Shown in pieces: positions 32,628 to 40,056 of a stretch of DNA of 51,475 nucleotides. The position numbers and the translations under genes were made by a program. The DNA is from Kiritimatiellia bacterium (GTDB taxonomy: Bacteria > Verrucomicrobiota > Kiritimatiellia > RFP12 > UBA1067): NCBI GenBank assembly GCA_017525225.1, contig JAFXTB010000020.1, forward strand, positions 1-51,475, written 5' to 3'. Positions within the stretch are counted from its first letter, which is position 1. Every line of letters begins with the position of its first letter. The notes beneath the pieces are model-generated. The model did not search any database and was not told where the DNA came from. It saw only the letters and a list, made by a program, of their open reading frames with translations.

Positions 32628-33611
32628 ATGGGAAAAAAGTCCTCTCTCTGCCGTTTCGCCGTCTTCGCCGGCATAATCGCCGTCGGGACGCTGCTATCGC
32701 TCGTTGTCTCCCCGCCTCGCCAGAAAAGACAGGTGCGCTGGACGTCGATGGGTACTGTCGCCGCCATAACGTTCCGTGGCGGTGCGCCGCAGTCCCAGGA
32801 TGCCGTGCGGGAACGCGTACAGGGCGAATGGCTCGCGCTCGAGAAGCGGTTGACTGCATGGGACGCCGATTCCGAGCTGAGCCACCTCGCCCCGCGCCTG
32901 GTCGCCGATGGCGAGAAGGCCCTCGCCGAAGTACCTGCGGACGTGCGTCCCTGCTATTCCTTCGCCTTCGACCTAAGGCGGCAGTCCAGCGGAGCATTCA
33001 ACCCCGTGGTTGGCGAGCAGCTGCGGAAAATCGGCTTCACGCGCCTTTCGCCCGTGGACCTTGGCGCGGTCGCAAAGGGGTTCGCCGTGGATCGCGCCTG
33101 GGAGCTGCTTGAGGAAGGCGACATGCTGCTCGATCTTGGCGGCAACCTGCGTGCGAAAGGCGGCAGCTGGCATACCGGCGTGCGGAACCCCTTCTCGTCC
33201 GGCGCATACGCTGCCACGTTCGACCTGCGCGATGGCGAAGCCGTGGCCACGAGCGGCAGTTACGAGCGTTTCGTGGAACGCGATGGCAAGCGCTTCTCGC
33301 ACATCCTCGACGCCCGCACCGGCCAGCCGGTCGCAGGCATCGCCGGGGTCACCGTGCTGGCGGCATCCGCCATGCTTGCGGACGGGCTTTCGACCACGCT
33401 TTTCGTGCTAGGCCCTGATGCGGGCATCGCCTTTCTGGAAAGCCACTATCCCGGCACGGCGGCGCTCTGGATCCCGGACACGCCAGAGAACCCCGCGATA
33501 CTCGCCACCGTCCCGATGGCGGCCCGCCTGCAGTCGCCTGCGTTCCCGGTCACGGTCCTGCGCAAGGCCGGCGATCGGGGGAAAACGTCCGTACGGCCTT
33601 TTTGCCATTGA
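32628..33611 (+). CDS. apbE: FAD:protein FMN transferase, membrane-anchored
   Basis: Attaches FMN covalently to threonine residues of flavoproteins such as Rnf/Nqr subunits. Motifs: VRWTSMGTVAAIT near the start of the mature part, DLGAVAKGFAVDRAWELL, MLLDLGGNLRAKG, and FSHILDARTGQPV. An N-terminal hydrophobic helix (residues 9-28) anchors it; there is no lipobox cysteine after the helix, so it is probably a signal anchor. At 327 aa it is typical. No Rnf, Nqr or other target gene is in the window. Confidence 0.92.
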   Translation: MGKKSSLCRFAVFAGIIAVGTLLSLVVSPPRQKRQVRWTSMGTVAAITFRGGAPQSQDAVRERVQGEWLALEKRLTAWDADSELSHLAPRLVADGEKALAEVPADVRPCYSFAFDLRRQSSGAFNPVVGEQLRKIGFTRLSPVDLGAVAKGFAVDRAWELLEEGDMLLDLGGNLRAKGGSWHTGVRNPFSSGAYAATFDLRDGEAVATSGSYERFVERDGKRFSHILDARTGQPVAGIAGVTVLAASAMLADGLSTTLFVLGPDAGIAFLESHYPGTAALWIPDTPENPAILATVPMAARLQSPAFPVTVLRKAGDRGKTSVRPFCH

Positions 33612-33636
33612 CGCACGGGGAGAAATGAGGTATACT
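33608..33636 (+). promoter_or_regulatory. Promoter of tRNA-Pro, overlapping the apbE stop
   Basis: -35 TTGACG at 33608-33613, 17-nt spacer, -10 TATACT at 33631-33636. The -35 element contains the TGA stop of apbE. The tRNA begins 18 nt after the -10. Confidence 0.75.
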
Positions 33637-33653
33637 ATCGCCCGTTTCCACTT

Positions 33654-33730
33654 CGGAGCGTAGCGCAGTCTGGTAGCGCGTTTGGTTCGGGACCAAAAGG
33701 CCGAGGGTTCAAATCCCTCCGCTCCGACCA
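33654..33730 (+). tRNA. tRNA-Pro (anticodon CGG)
   Basis: A complete 77-nt cloverleaf: acceptor stem CGGAGCG/CGCTCCG, D-loop with TAGCGCAG, anticodon stem TTTGG/CCAAA around the loop TTCGGGA (anticodon CGG, reading CCG), and T-arm GGGTTCAAATCCC. The discriminator A and CCA are encoded. It lies between apbE and a small membrane protein gene, on the plus strand. Confidence 0.97.
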
Positions 33731-33760
33731 TTTGAAGTGAGTACGCAAGGTATGTCCCAG

Positions 33761-34030
33761 ATGGGTGTTTTCGAATTTCTCATGTTGGTCTGCTTCGGCT
33801 TCTCATGGCCCTTTTCCATCGTGAAATCCATCCGCTCGCGCAGCGCGAAGGGCAAGAGCATCGTGTTCATGCTGCTCGTGGAGCTGGGCTACGTGTTCGG
33901 GATGATCCACAAGATACTCTACAGCATGAACTGGGTCCTGTGGGCGTACGTGGCATGCTTCGTGCTTGTGGGCATCGACATCGGCCTCTACTTCCGCAAC
34001 GCCCGGCTCGACCGTGAGCGCGGCGCATGA
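33761..34030 (+). CDS. Small membrane protein (PQ-loop-like), function unknown
   Basis: An 89-residue protein with three hydrophobic segments (FEFLMLVCFGFSWPFSIV, FMLLVELGYVFGMIHKIL, WAYVACFVLVGIDIGLYF). The first half, with SWPFSIVKSIRSRSAKGKS, resembles half of a PQ-loop transporter, as in small proteins of gut bacteria with no assigned function. The first possible start is GTG at 33737, only 6 nt after the tRNA, and ATG at 33752 is another. ATG at 33761 has CAAGG 10 nt upstream and gives the usual MGVFEFLML beginning. It may be expressed by read-through from the tRNA promoter. Confidence 0.7.
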   Translation: MGVFEFLMLVCFGFSWPFSIVKSIRSRSAKGKSIVFMLLVELGYVFGMIHKILYSMNWVLWAYVACFVLVGIDIGLYFRNARLDRERGA

Positions 34031-34047
34031 CGCGTGGCGGATGCGCC

Positions 34048-34671
34048 TCAGCGTATGCCGATCACCTTGTGCATCTGGATCGAGAGGGCCCAGGGCGGGT
34101 TGGCGTCAGGCATGAGCCGGTTGACCTTCGACAGCAGGTTGAGCGCACGGCGGTAGTGCATCTTGCCGTCCTTCTCCAGCGGCGAGATGTAGTAGTCGTC
34201 GGCCTTGATGCGCTCGCGCATGTTGCGGCAGAAGGAGGCTATCATGTCTGTCTCGGCGACGATGCGCACCTCGTTCGCGCGATTCAGCATCTGGCCGTCG
34301 CGATAGCGGGGGGCGTAGTCGGGCTTGGGGGAGCAGGCTATGTAGTCGAAAAGCTCGGGATGCGGCGGCGCGATGAAGCCGTTCGTCTCCAGCGCCACCA
34401 CGCGGCCATCGTCCTTGAGCGCGCGCACCAGGTCGGAGAGGCCTGCCTGCACCGACGGTTCCCCGCCCGTCAGAATCACGAAACGCTTCTCGCGGTGCCT
34501 CACCTTGAGCATCACCTCTTCAAGCGAAAGCTCCATGTGCACCGTGCGGTGCGTATCGCACCACGGACAGTGCAGGTTGCAGGTGGCGAACCTTATGAAC
34601 GTGGCCGGACGGCCCACGTTACGTCCTTCTCCCTGCAGAGAAGTGAATACGGAATTGAGACGGTATTTCAT
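34048..34671 (-). CDS. queE: 7-carboxy-7-deazaguanine synthase
   Basis: Radical SAM enzyme that converts 6-carboxytetrahydropterin to 7-carboxy-7-deazaguanine in queuosine synthesis. The cluster motif CNLHCPWC supplies Cys31, 35 and 38. FTSLQGEGRNVGRPATFIR and LTGGEPSVQ are typical. The ATG at 34671 overlaps the queD stop as ATGA; the longer frame to 34707 is within queD. Length 207 aa. Ends 17 nt from the convergent small membrane protein gene. Confidence 0.93.
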   Translation of the reverse strand: MKYRLNSVFTSLQGEGRNVGRPATFIRFATCNLHCPWCDTHRTVHMELSLEEVMLKVRHREKRFVILTGGEPSVQAGLSDLVRALKDDGRVVALETNGFIAPPHPELFDYIACSPKPDYAPRYRDGQMLNRANEVRIVAETDMIASFCRNMRERIKADDYYISPLEKDGKMHYRRALNLLSKVNRLMPDANPPWALSIQMHKVIGIR

Positions 34672-35081
34672 GAGGAATACTCCGCTACCGAATCGGGCGT
34701 CTCCCACACCTTAACCGAGGAAAGGCCCGGCAGACGCTCTCGCATGGACATGAAGAAATGGCGCGCGAGATTCTCCGCCGTCGAACGGAACGGCAGCGCA
34801 ACCGTGCGCATGTCGTTCCGGGCGAGCACCTCGGCTATCTCCCGTTCGACGGGCGACGATTCGTCGTATATGAACGCATGGTCGAAGCGCGCCACCATGA
34901 CCTCCTCGCAGACGCGCTTCAGGTCCTTGAAGTCGATCACCATGTCCTGCGCCGCGTCCGGCGCCTGGGCCACCGTGACATCCACCCGGTAGGTGTGCCC
35001 GTGCAGGTTGCGGCACAGGCCCTGGTGGTTCGTGAGGATGTGCGCCGCGTCGAAACGGACGGTCTTAGTCGCCTTCAGCAT
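34668..35081 (-). CDS. queD: 6-carboxytetrahydropterin synthase
   Basis: Zinc enzyme that makes 6-carboxytetrahydropterin from dihydroneopterin triphosphate, the step before QueE. Zn ligands are His14 (DAAHIL), His27 and His29 (LHGHTYRV); the catalytic Cys23 is in GLCRNL, and the terminal ETPDSVAEY contributes the conserved Glu. The ATG at 35081 has GGAGG 7 nt upstream. It overlaps the trmB end by 17 nt. Length 137 aa. Confidence 0.93.
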   Translation of the reverse strand: MLKATKTVRFDAAHILTNHQGLCRNLHGHTYRVDVTVAQAPDAAQDMVIDFKDLKRVCEEVMVARFDHAFIYDESSPVEREIAEVLARNDMRTVALPFRSTAENLARHFFMSMRERLPGLSSVKVWETPDSVAEYSS

Positions 35082-35751
35082 TCGCAAGCCTCCATTCCTT
35101 TCCATGAGATTCACGGCGCGCCACACCCTCCCGCGGCTCGTCCTCCGGCGCGGGCGCGAGGGGCGCAAGCGGCCGTTCGCCAGGATCCGCCAGCGCCTCC
35201 CAGGCCGCGGAACGGATCGGCAGTCCCTGACCGCGAAAGAGCGTCTCGAACTCGGTCCATTCCTCCGGTCCCCGCGCCATCGGCTCCACGCTCTGGAACC
35301 GACCGTCGGCGGCGAGGCATCCCTCCACCACGTCCGCATACTCCGCATGGTCCGTGGCGAACTCCAGCCTGCCGCCGGTCTTGAGGCGATAGTGCAGCGC
35401 GTTGAGGAAGCGCGGCCCGAAAAGCCGGTGGGAATGATGCTTGCGCTTAGGCCATGGATCGGGGAAGAACACATACACCGTGTCGATGCCATGGCACGGC
35501 AGAAGGTAGTGGAAGGTGTAGAGCGCCTCCAGCCGCATCACGTCCGCGTTCGCCAGCCCGAGCCGACGGCATTTCGCGTCAAAGCATCGCACGCGCTCCG
35601 GGATGCGCTCTATCCCGAGGAAACGCCTGTCGGGGTGCAGTGCGGCGCGGCCGGTGAGGAAACGCCCCTTCCCGCATCCAACCTCCACCTCCAGCGGGAC
35701 GTCCGCAGGGAAATCGAGCGGCTTGCAGGGATCTGTGACGCGAATGATCAT
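35065..35751 (-). CDS. trmB: tRNA (guanine-N7-)-methyltransferase
   Basis: Methylates G46 of tRNAs using S-adenosylmethionine. Motifs: EVEVGCGKGRFL (SAM binding), LGIERIPERV, and VYVFFPDPWPKRKHHSHRL, which is diagnostic of TrmB. At 228 aa it has a C-terminal tail of about 35 residues beyond the usual end. The ATG at 35751 overlaps the thioesterase stop as ATGA. Confidence 0.93.
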   Translation of the reverse strand: MIIRVTDPCKPLDFPADVPLEVEVGCGKGRFLTGRAALHPDRRFLGIERIPERVRCFDAKCRRLGLANADVMRLEALYTFHYLLPCHGIDTVYVFFPDPWPKRKHHSHRLFGPRFLNALHYRLKTGGRLEFATDHAEYADVVEGCLAADGRFQSVEPMARGPEEWTEFETLFRGQGLPIRSAAWEALADPGERPLAPLAPAPEDEPREGVARRESHGKEWRLANAEGD

Positions 35752-36149
35752 TCGTCGATGAGCGCTATGAACTTCTCGGGGGGAGGGATGGGACGGAAGT
35801 TCCCGGTGGACACGAAGCAGTGGCGCGTAAAGCCCGATACAAGCAGCTCCTCCTCGCCCTTGCGGCGCACCTCGCAGGCGATCTCCAGCCTGACGCCCTT
35901 GTGCTCGCGGCACCAGGCCGTCACCTCCAGCAGATCGTCGTATCGCGCCGGACGGCGGTAGTCCACCTCCGCATGCACGACCGGCAGCATCCACCCTTCC
36001 GCCTCGCACTGCCTGTAGGTATAGCCGCATGCGCGCATCAACTCGTTGCGCGCGCGCTCGAAGAGCGTGAGGTAATTGCCGTAGTACACCACGCCCATCT
36101 GGTCGGTATCCGCGTATGGGACGCGGTATTCAATGGTCGTCTTCCTCAT
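35748..36149 (-). CDS. Acyl-CoA thioesterase, YbgC/4HBT type
   Basis: A 133-residue hot-dog fold thioesterase. The active-site motif YADTDQMGVVYYGNYLTLFERAR is that of the YbgC family, with Asp as catalytic residue. YbgC usually sits with tol-pal genes; here it is in an operon with trmB, queD and queE, after the DUF5009 gene. Substrate unknown (short acyl-CoA or acyl-ACP expected). Confidence 0.88.
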   Translation of the reverse strand: MRKTTIEYRVPYADTDQMGVVYYGNYLTLFERARNELMRACGYTYRQCEAEGWMLPVVHAEVDYRRPARYDDLLEVTAWCREHKGVRLEIACEVRRKGEEELLVSGFTRHCFVSTGNFRPIPPPEKFIALIDE

Positions 36150-36167
36150 GGCCGAGACACCTGCCGG

Positions 36168-37298
36168 TCAGTCGCGGGCCTTGACGGCGCGCCGCACCAG
36201 CAGCGCGAAGACGACGCAGGCGACCTGCACCATGGCCGTGAGGAACGGCTGGGGCGTAGGCCCGAACAGCTGCGGGAAGCCCTGCGAGATGGTCTCGGCG
36301 AGCTTGACGAGCGCAGGCCTGAACGGCATGTGCGAAACCAAGTACGCCGTTAACGCGAACTGCCCGAAGAGTATCACAAGGCCCATGCCGCGACGGAACA
36401 TCAGAATATCCGTCACCACGTACAGCACCGCGAGCGCGAGAACGCACCAGCCCATCGCCTGCAGCGTGAAGCTCACCGTGTAGATTGGCTTTATGACTGG
36501 CACCCAGATTGAAAGCAGCAGCCCCACGACCAGCATTCCGCCGCCGTAGACGAAGAGCCATAAGGCCTTGCGGCGCTTCTCGAGCCCGCTTCTCAGCAGT
36601 TCCGCCGCGTGGAAGCCGCACAGCGTCATCACCGCGAACATCATCGACGGCAGCACCCAGGTGTAGATGGTAGTCGCCTTGGGGTTCGAGAGGTAGGTGA
36701 ACACAGTGTTGTCCGCCGGCAGGAACCACGAGAACACCACGCGGTCGAATCCAACCGTGAAGTTGCCCTGCGGCGTGTAGTCGCCGCAGAGGTGGACGAG
36801 GAGCCCGTATATCGCGGTCAGCGCGACCGGAATCGCGATGCGGACCTTACGGCATGGGATCGTCAGCACAGCTGCCGTAGCAAGGTATCCGACCGCGATC
36901 GACTGGAGCGTGTTGGAGAACACCCAGATCTTCTTCGGATCGAGCGTGCAGAGGTTCCCCTGCACGAGCATGCCGCAGAACCACAGCAGCGCCACACGCC
37001 CCAGCACATGCCGCCAGTATGCCCAGCCGGCCTTGCCGTCCACCATCCTCTTCTTCAGGGCGAATGGGATCGCCGCGCCGCACATGAAGATGAAAAGCGG
37101 CATTATGATGTCCCAGAGCGTGAACCCCTCCCAGCCATGCCTGAACTGGGCCATGAACGGCGCCGGCAGATGCCATGCGGCGTTGAAACCGTGGACGAGC
37201 GGTCCTATCGCCGTGAGCAGAATCATGTCCAGCCCCCGCAGCAGGTCGAGCGAGAAGAGCCGGTCTGGCGAATATTCCTTGCCTTTGAAGAATCCCAT
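36168..37298 (-). CDS. DUF5009 / HGSNAT-like membrane acyltransferase
   Basis: A 376-residue polytopic membrane protein with about 10-11 hydrophobic segments. The N-terminal FSLDLLRGLDMILLTAIGPLVH and FTLWDIIMPLFIFMCGAAIPFAL are typical of DUF5009/DUF1624 proteins related to heparan-alpha-glucosaminide N-acetyltransferase, which acetylate sugars across the membrane. ATG at 37298 is chosen because AAAGGA precedes it by 9 nt; two further in-frame ATGs lie just upstream (37307, 37316). It heads an operon with the thioesterase, trmB, queD and queE. Confidence 0.82.
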   Translation of the reverse strand: MGFFKGKEYSPDRLFSLDLLRGLDMILLTAIGPLVHGFNAAWHLPAPFMAQFRHGWEGFTLWDIIMPLFIFMCGAAIPFALKKRMVDGKAGWAYWRHVLGRVALLWFCGMLVQGNLCTLDPKKIWVFSNTLQSIAVGYLATAAVLTIPCRKVRIAIPVALTAIYGLLVHLCGDYTPQGNFTVGFDRVVFSWFLPADNTVFTYLSNPKATTIYTWVLPSMMFAVMTLCGFHAAELLRSGLEKRRKALWLFVYGGGMLVVGLLLSIWVPVIKPIYTVSFTLQAMGWCVLALAVLYVVTDILMFRRGMGLVILFGQFALTAYLVSHMPFRPALVKLAETISQGFPQLFGPTPQPFLTAMVQVACVVFALLVRRAVKARD

Positions 37299-37330
37299 GC
37301 GAGACATTCCTTTCATTGCGAATGGAGGTT

Positions 37331-37359
37331 ATTATCGCACATTTCCCCTCTCCGCGCAA
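37331..37359 (-). promoter_or_regulatory. Promoter of the DUF5009-ybgC-trmB-queD-queE operon
   Basis: -35 TTGCGC at 37359-37354, 17-nt spacer ending in TGC, -10 GATAAT at 37336-37331. Leader of about 30 nt to the ATG at 37298. Confidence 0.65.
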
Positions 37360-37436
37360 GCGGTTTGTTCCGTAAGGACATCCGCCGCGAACAAGTTGCA
37401 TGATTGGTAGGACCCGCTCGGCGAACGGGCCATTCC

Positions 37437-38465
37437 TTACTCTCTACCCACGAACACGGCGGTCTGCCACGGGTCGAGGCGGACGGCGAATCCGCCGGCC
37501 GCCTTCTGCGGAACGGGGCTGCCGCGATAGGCGGGCTCAAGCGTCTTCACGGGGAACTCCGGCGTCAATGTCGCGTCCACCATCCTGTCCGACGCGTTCC
37601 GCACGGTGAAGAGGCACTCGCCCGATGCGCCAGGTTCGCCATAGCGCTCGATCCATACCTGCCCAACGTCCGCGCGCATCAGCGTCTCGGGCTGCCAGCC
37701 GGCGCGGTTCAGGCGGCGGATCACCGGAATAGCCGCCTTGAAGAGGTCGCGGTCGCGCTCGTAGCGTTTCGCGGAATCGAAGTAGCGAGGCCAGCCCTTG
37801 TAGCCCGTCTTCTTCTCGCCGCCTATCGTGCTGACCGCAGGGTAGAACCCGTAGAACAGCTGGTTATCGATGTAAAGCTCCATTCCGCGACGCGAAACCT
37901 CGGGACGAGGACGCTCCCAGTGTCCTTCCTGCAGCAGGTTGGAGACGGGGCGGCGATACGCGAAGAACCGCTGTTCGCACGCCGTCGCATCGGTGATCAC
38001 CGAATGGAGATGCTGTTCGCCGGGCCGATTACCCCAGCTGCCCACCTCGCAGCCGAAGACATCCAGATTCGCGGCGTTGAACCTGTGGGCGATGCCGAAC
38101 GTGTTGCCGAAGAGCCGCTTCCCCCTGGGATGGAGCTTCCCGGCGAGCCAGCCGATGAAGACCGTCATGTGCTGCATGCCGTCCGTACAGGGACGCAGCG
38201 TATCCTGGTCGTATACGAGCGGCGCGTCGAACACCGCCAGATGCTCGGACCTTACATTGCGGAAGTCGGCGGAGAAGCCGTAGGACACGGAATCGAGATA
38301 CACGCCGTCGATGTCGTCCAGCCGCGGCGCGAGAGTGTGCTCCCAGCAGATCGAGCAGCGGTTCGGCTTCGCGAGACGCGGATCGGGATTCGTCCGCCAC
38401 CATGTCGACCAGCCATCGTACTTGTCCTCGATGTACGCATGCGAACCGTCAGGCTTCATCGGCAT
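37437..38465 (-). CDS. C-terminal part of an interrupted glycosidase-like gene
   Basis: A 342-residue reading frame that continues, in the same frame, the gene at 38520-40007 after a single UGA codon. The open frame reaches back to 38517, and the first ATG is at 38465 without a ribosome binding site. It carries a likely TIM-barrel segment (IDGVYLDSVSYGFSADF, FGNTFGIAHRF, DVFGCEVGSWGN) with Asp residues placed as in retaining glycosidases, and a C-terminal beta domain (DVGQVWIERYGEPG onward). Alone it would be half an enzyme. Either the gene is a recent pseudogene, or the UGA is read through. Confidence 0.7.
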   Translation of the reverse strand: MPMKPDGSHAYIEDKYDGWSTWWRTNPDPRLAKPNRCSICWEHTLAPRLDDIDGVYLDSVSYGFSADFRNVRSEHLAVFDAPLVYDQDTLRPCTDGMQHMTVFIGWLAGKLHPRGKRLFGNTFGIAHRFNAANLDVFGCEVGSWGNRPGEQHLHSVITDATACEQRFFAYRRPVSNLLQEGHWERPRPEVSRRGMELYIDNQLFYGFYPAVSTIGGEKKTGYKGWPRYFDSAKRYERDRDLFKAAIPVIRRLNRAGWQPETLMRADVGQVWIERYGEPGASGECLFTVRNASDRMVDATLTPEFPVKTLEPAYRGSPVPQKAAGGFAVRLDPWQTAVFVGRE

Positions 38466-38519
38466 CGAATTGAGGCATGCGCGCGCGGCCTCTTCGCGCG
38501 GGGAGAAGAACCAGCTCTT

Positions 38520-40007
38520 TCAGGAATTCGTCATCGCGGCCCAGCCTTCGAGTTCGGCAAGCCGTTCGGACACGGGCGGATGCGAACCGTCCTTAGCCGT
38601 CGGGAGCGGCTGGCGCATCCCCCACACCTCGGTGTAGGGATAGACGCCTATCCCCAGCTCGTGCGCGCGGCGGATCGTCTTCGGACGCTCCTCTATGCCG
38701 GAGGGCGCCTCCCAGAACGTGTGCCCGAAATCATCGGGATTCAAAGGTCCCGCAGAAGGCGAGATAGGCCACACCCATGTCCCCTCCTTCGCACCGGCAG
38801 GCGCGGCATGCATCTTGTGCGCCTCGCGGATATAGTACGCCTTCGCGGCACTGCGGAAACCCCATGTCCCCTTGAACGGGAAAAGTAAATAGCGGAACCT
38901 TGCGCGCGTACCGATCCCTTCGCCGCGCTTGAGCAGTCCCACGGGCGTAAGGCTCCTGACGCCTCTTGCGGTCACGATGCGGTTTTCGTAGACGCCCGCA
39001 TCGAGCGGCGTTCCGAAGGCGAATCCCCTTCCGTCCTTCGACACCGCCGTGAACGGATAGCGCGCAACTGGGAATCCGCCGACTTGATCGGCGTCGGTCA
39101 ACGCCGAATCGGCGGCGATGGCGCAATCCTCGCGCCAGTTGCGGTGCCACGTCCAGCCGGAGAGCGCCGCAGGCACGGTGACGGCGACATCGAGTGCGCG
39201 TGGCCTGGGCGGCGAGGCGACATCAGCCACCTCCACCTCGAAGGAGACCAGGCCCGTGCCGTCCGCAGAGGCGGCGACCTCAAGCGCAAGGCCATCCGCC
39301 TTGCTCGCGAAACGCGTCACGCCCGCGCCTGGCTGCGCAGTTGCATCGAAGTCGATCTTGCGCGACTTCGCAAGCACGCCCTCCACGATGCGCATGCCGC
39401 GCACGTCGGCCCCGCCGCCGCGCCACGGACAGAACATCGGCATCACGGACGCAACGCCATCCGGCACGCGGAACCGTACCTTGAAGACCGTCCAGCGGCC
39501 GACGGCGTCAGGCTTGAGGGAACTTTTGTAATAGCACTTAGTATAGATCGAATACCGCCATCCGGCCGGAGCCGGAGCAGACGCCGTCACATCGCGTCCG
39601 GACGCATCGAAAGCCCGCAGGTAGATGATGGCCGTATCGTCTCCTCGCGCAGCACGCGCCGTAACTTCCAGAGTGCATGCGGCACCAGCCGCAACAGGCA
39701 CGGCTCTTGCGGGCTTCACGCCGTGGGCAATCCCTACACGCTTCGAGTCGCCGCCGATCTTGACATACTGGATGTCGCCTTCCGTCTTCCTGACGCAGTT
39801 CGCGGGCGCACCGGTCGGTTTCCACGCATCCGCCGCCGAGATATCGAATTGAAGCGCGGTACGGTCACTCCGCCCGTCAAGACTGCGCTCGAACACTTCG
39901 AAGAGGACGGGCTCGCCATCCCATCCGGGAAGCTTCACGGTGGCGTCCTTCGCGACCGCCGCAGCCAGCGCAAGCGCACCAAACGAGGCGAGTATCTTTT
40001 TCGACAT
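38520..40007 (-). CDS. N-terminal part of an interrupted secreted glycosidase-like protein
   Basis: A 495-residue frame with a signal peptide (MSKKILASFGALALAAAVA), two beta-sandwich regions (about 20-215, with EVFERSLDGRSDRTALQFD; and about 215-310), then the beginning of a barrel (GTWVWPISPSAGPLNPDDF, RRAHELGIGVYPYTEVWGM). It stops at UGA (38522-38520) right after EGWAAMTNS, while the frame continues seamlessly into the gene at 37437. Together they would make about 855 aa. I do not recognise the family beyond a glycosidase-like plan. ATG at 40007 has AAGGAGGG in front; the promoter is at 40027-40056. Confidence 0.72.
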   Translation of the reverse strand: MSKKILASFGALALAAAVAKDATVKLPGWDGEPVLFEVFERSLDGRSDRTALQFDISAADAWKPTGAPANCVRKTEGDIQYVKIGGDSKRVGIAHGVKPARAVPVAAGAACTLEVTARAARGDDTAIIYLRAFDASGRDVTASAPAPAGWRYSIYTKCYYKSSLKPDAVGRWTVFKVRFRVPDGVASVMPMFCPWRGGGADVRGMRIVEGVLAKSRKIDFDATAQPGAGVTRFASKADGLALEVAASADGTGLVSFEVEVADVASPPRPRALDVAVTVPAALSGWTWHRNWREDCAIAADSALTDADQVGGFPVARYPFTAVSKDGRGFAFGTPLDAGVYENRIVTARGVRSLTPVGLLKRGEGIGTRARFRYLLFPFKGTWGFRSAAKAYYIREAHKMHAAPAGAKEGTWVWPISPSAGPLNPDDFGHTFWEAPSGIEERPKTIRRAHELGIGVYPYTEVWGMRQPLPTAKDGSHPPVSERLAELEGWAAMTNS

Positions 40008-40026
40008 GGTTCCCTCCTTGCCCGAC

Positions 40027-40056
40027 ATTATACCTTCCCCCCTGTCGTTTTGTCAA
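40027..40056 (-). promoter_or_regulatory. Strong promoter of the interrupted glycosidase-like gene
   Basis: -35 TTGACA at 40056-40051, 18-nt spacer, -10 TATAAT at 40032-40027. The -35 overlaps the hipA stop codon. Leader of about 13 nt that still holds AAGGAGGG. Confidence 0.78.

Noticed and set aside
37385-37430. Hairpin CCCGTTCGCCGAGCGGG downstream of the interrupted glycosidase gene
   Set aside because: Stem of 7 bp including a G-T pair and no T tract on the transcribed side; not convincing as terminator, though it could still be a weak 3' structure.
38480-38522. Selenocysteine recoding at the in-frame UGA
   Set aside because: The sequence after the UGA can form only a weak 4-6 bp CUUC/GAAG stem without a bacterial SECIS-like apical loop at the right distance, and the protein family has no known Sec position.
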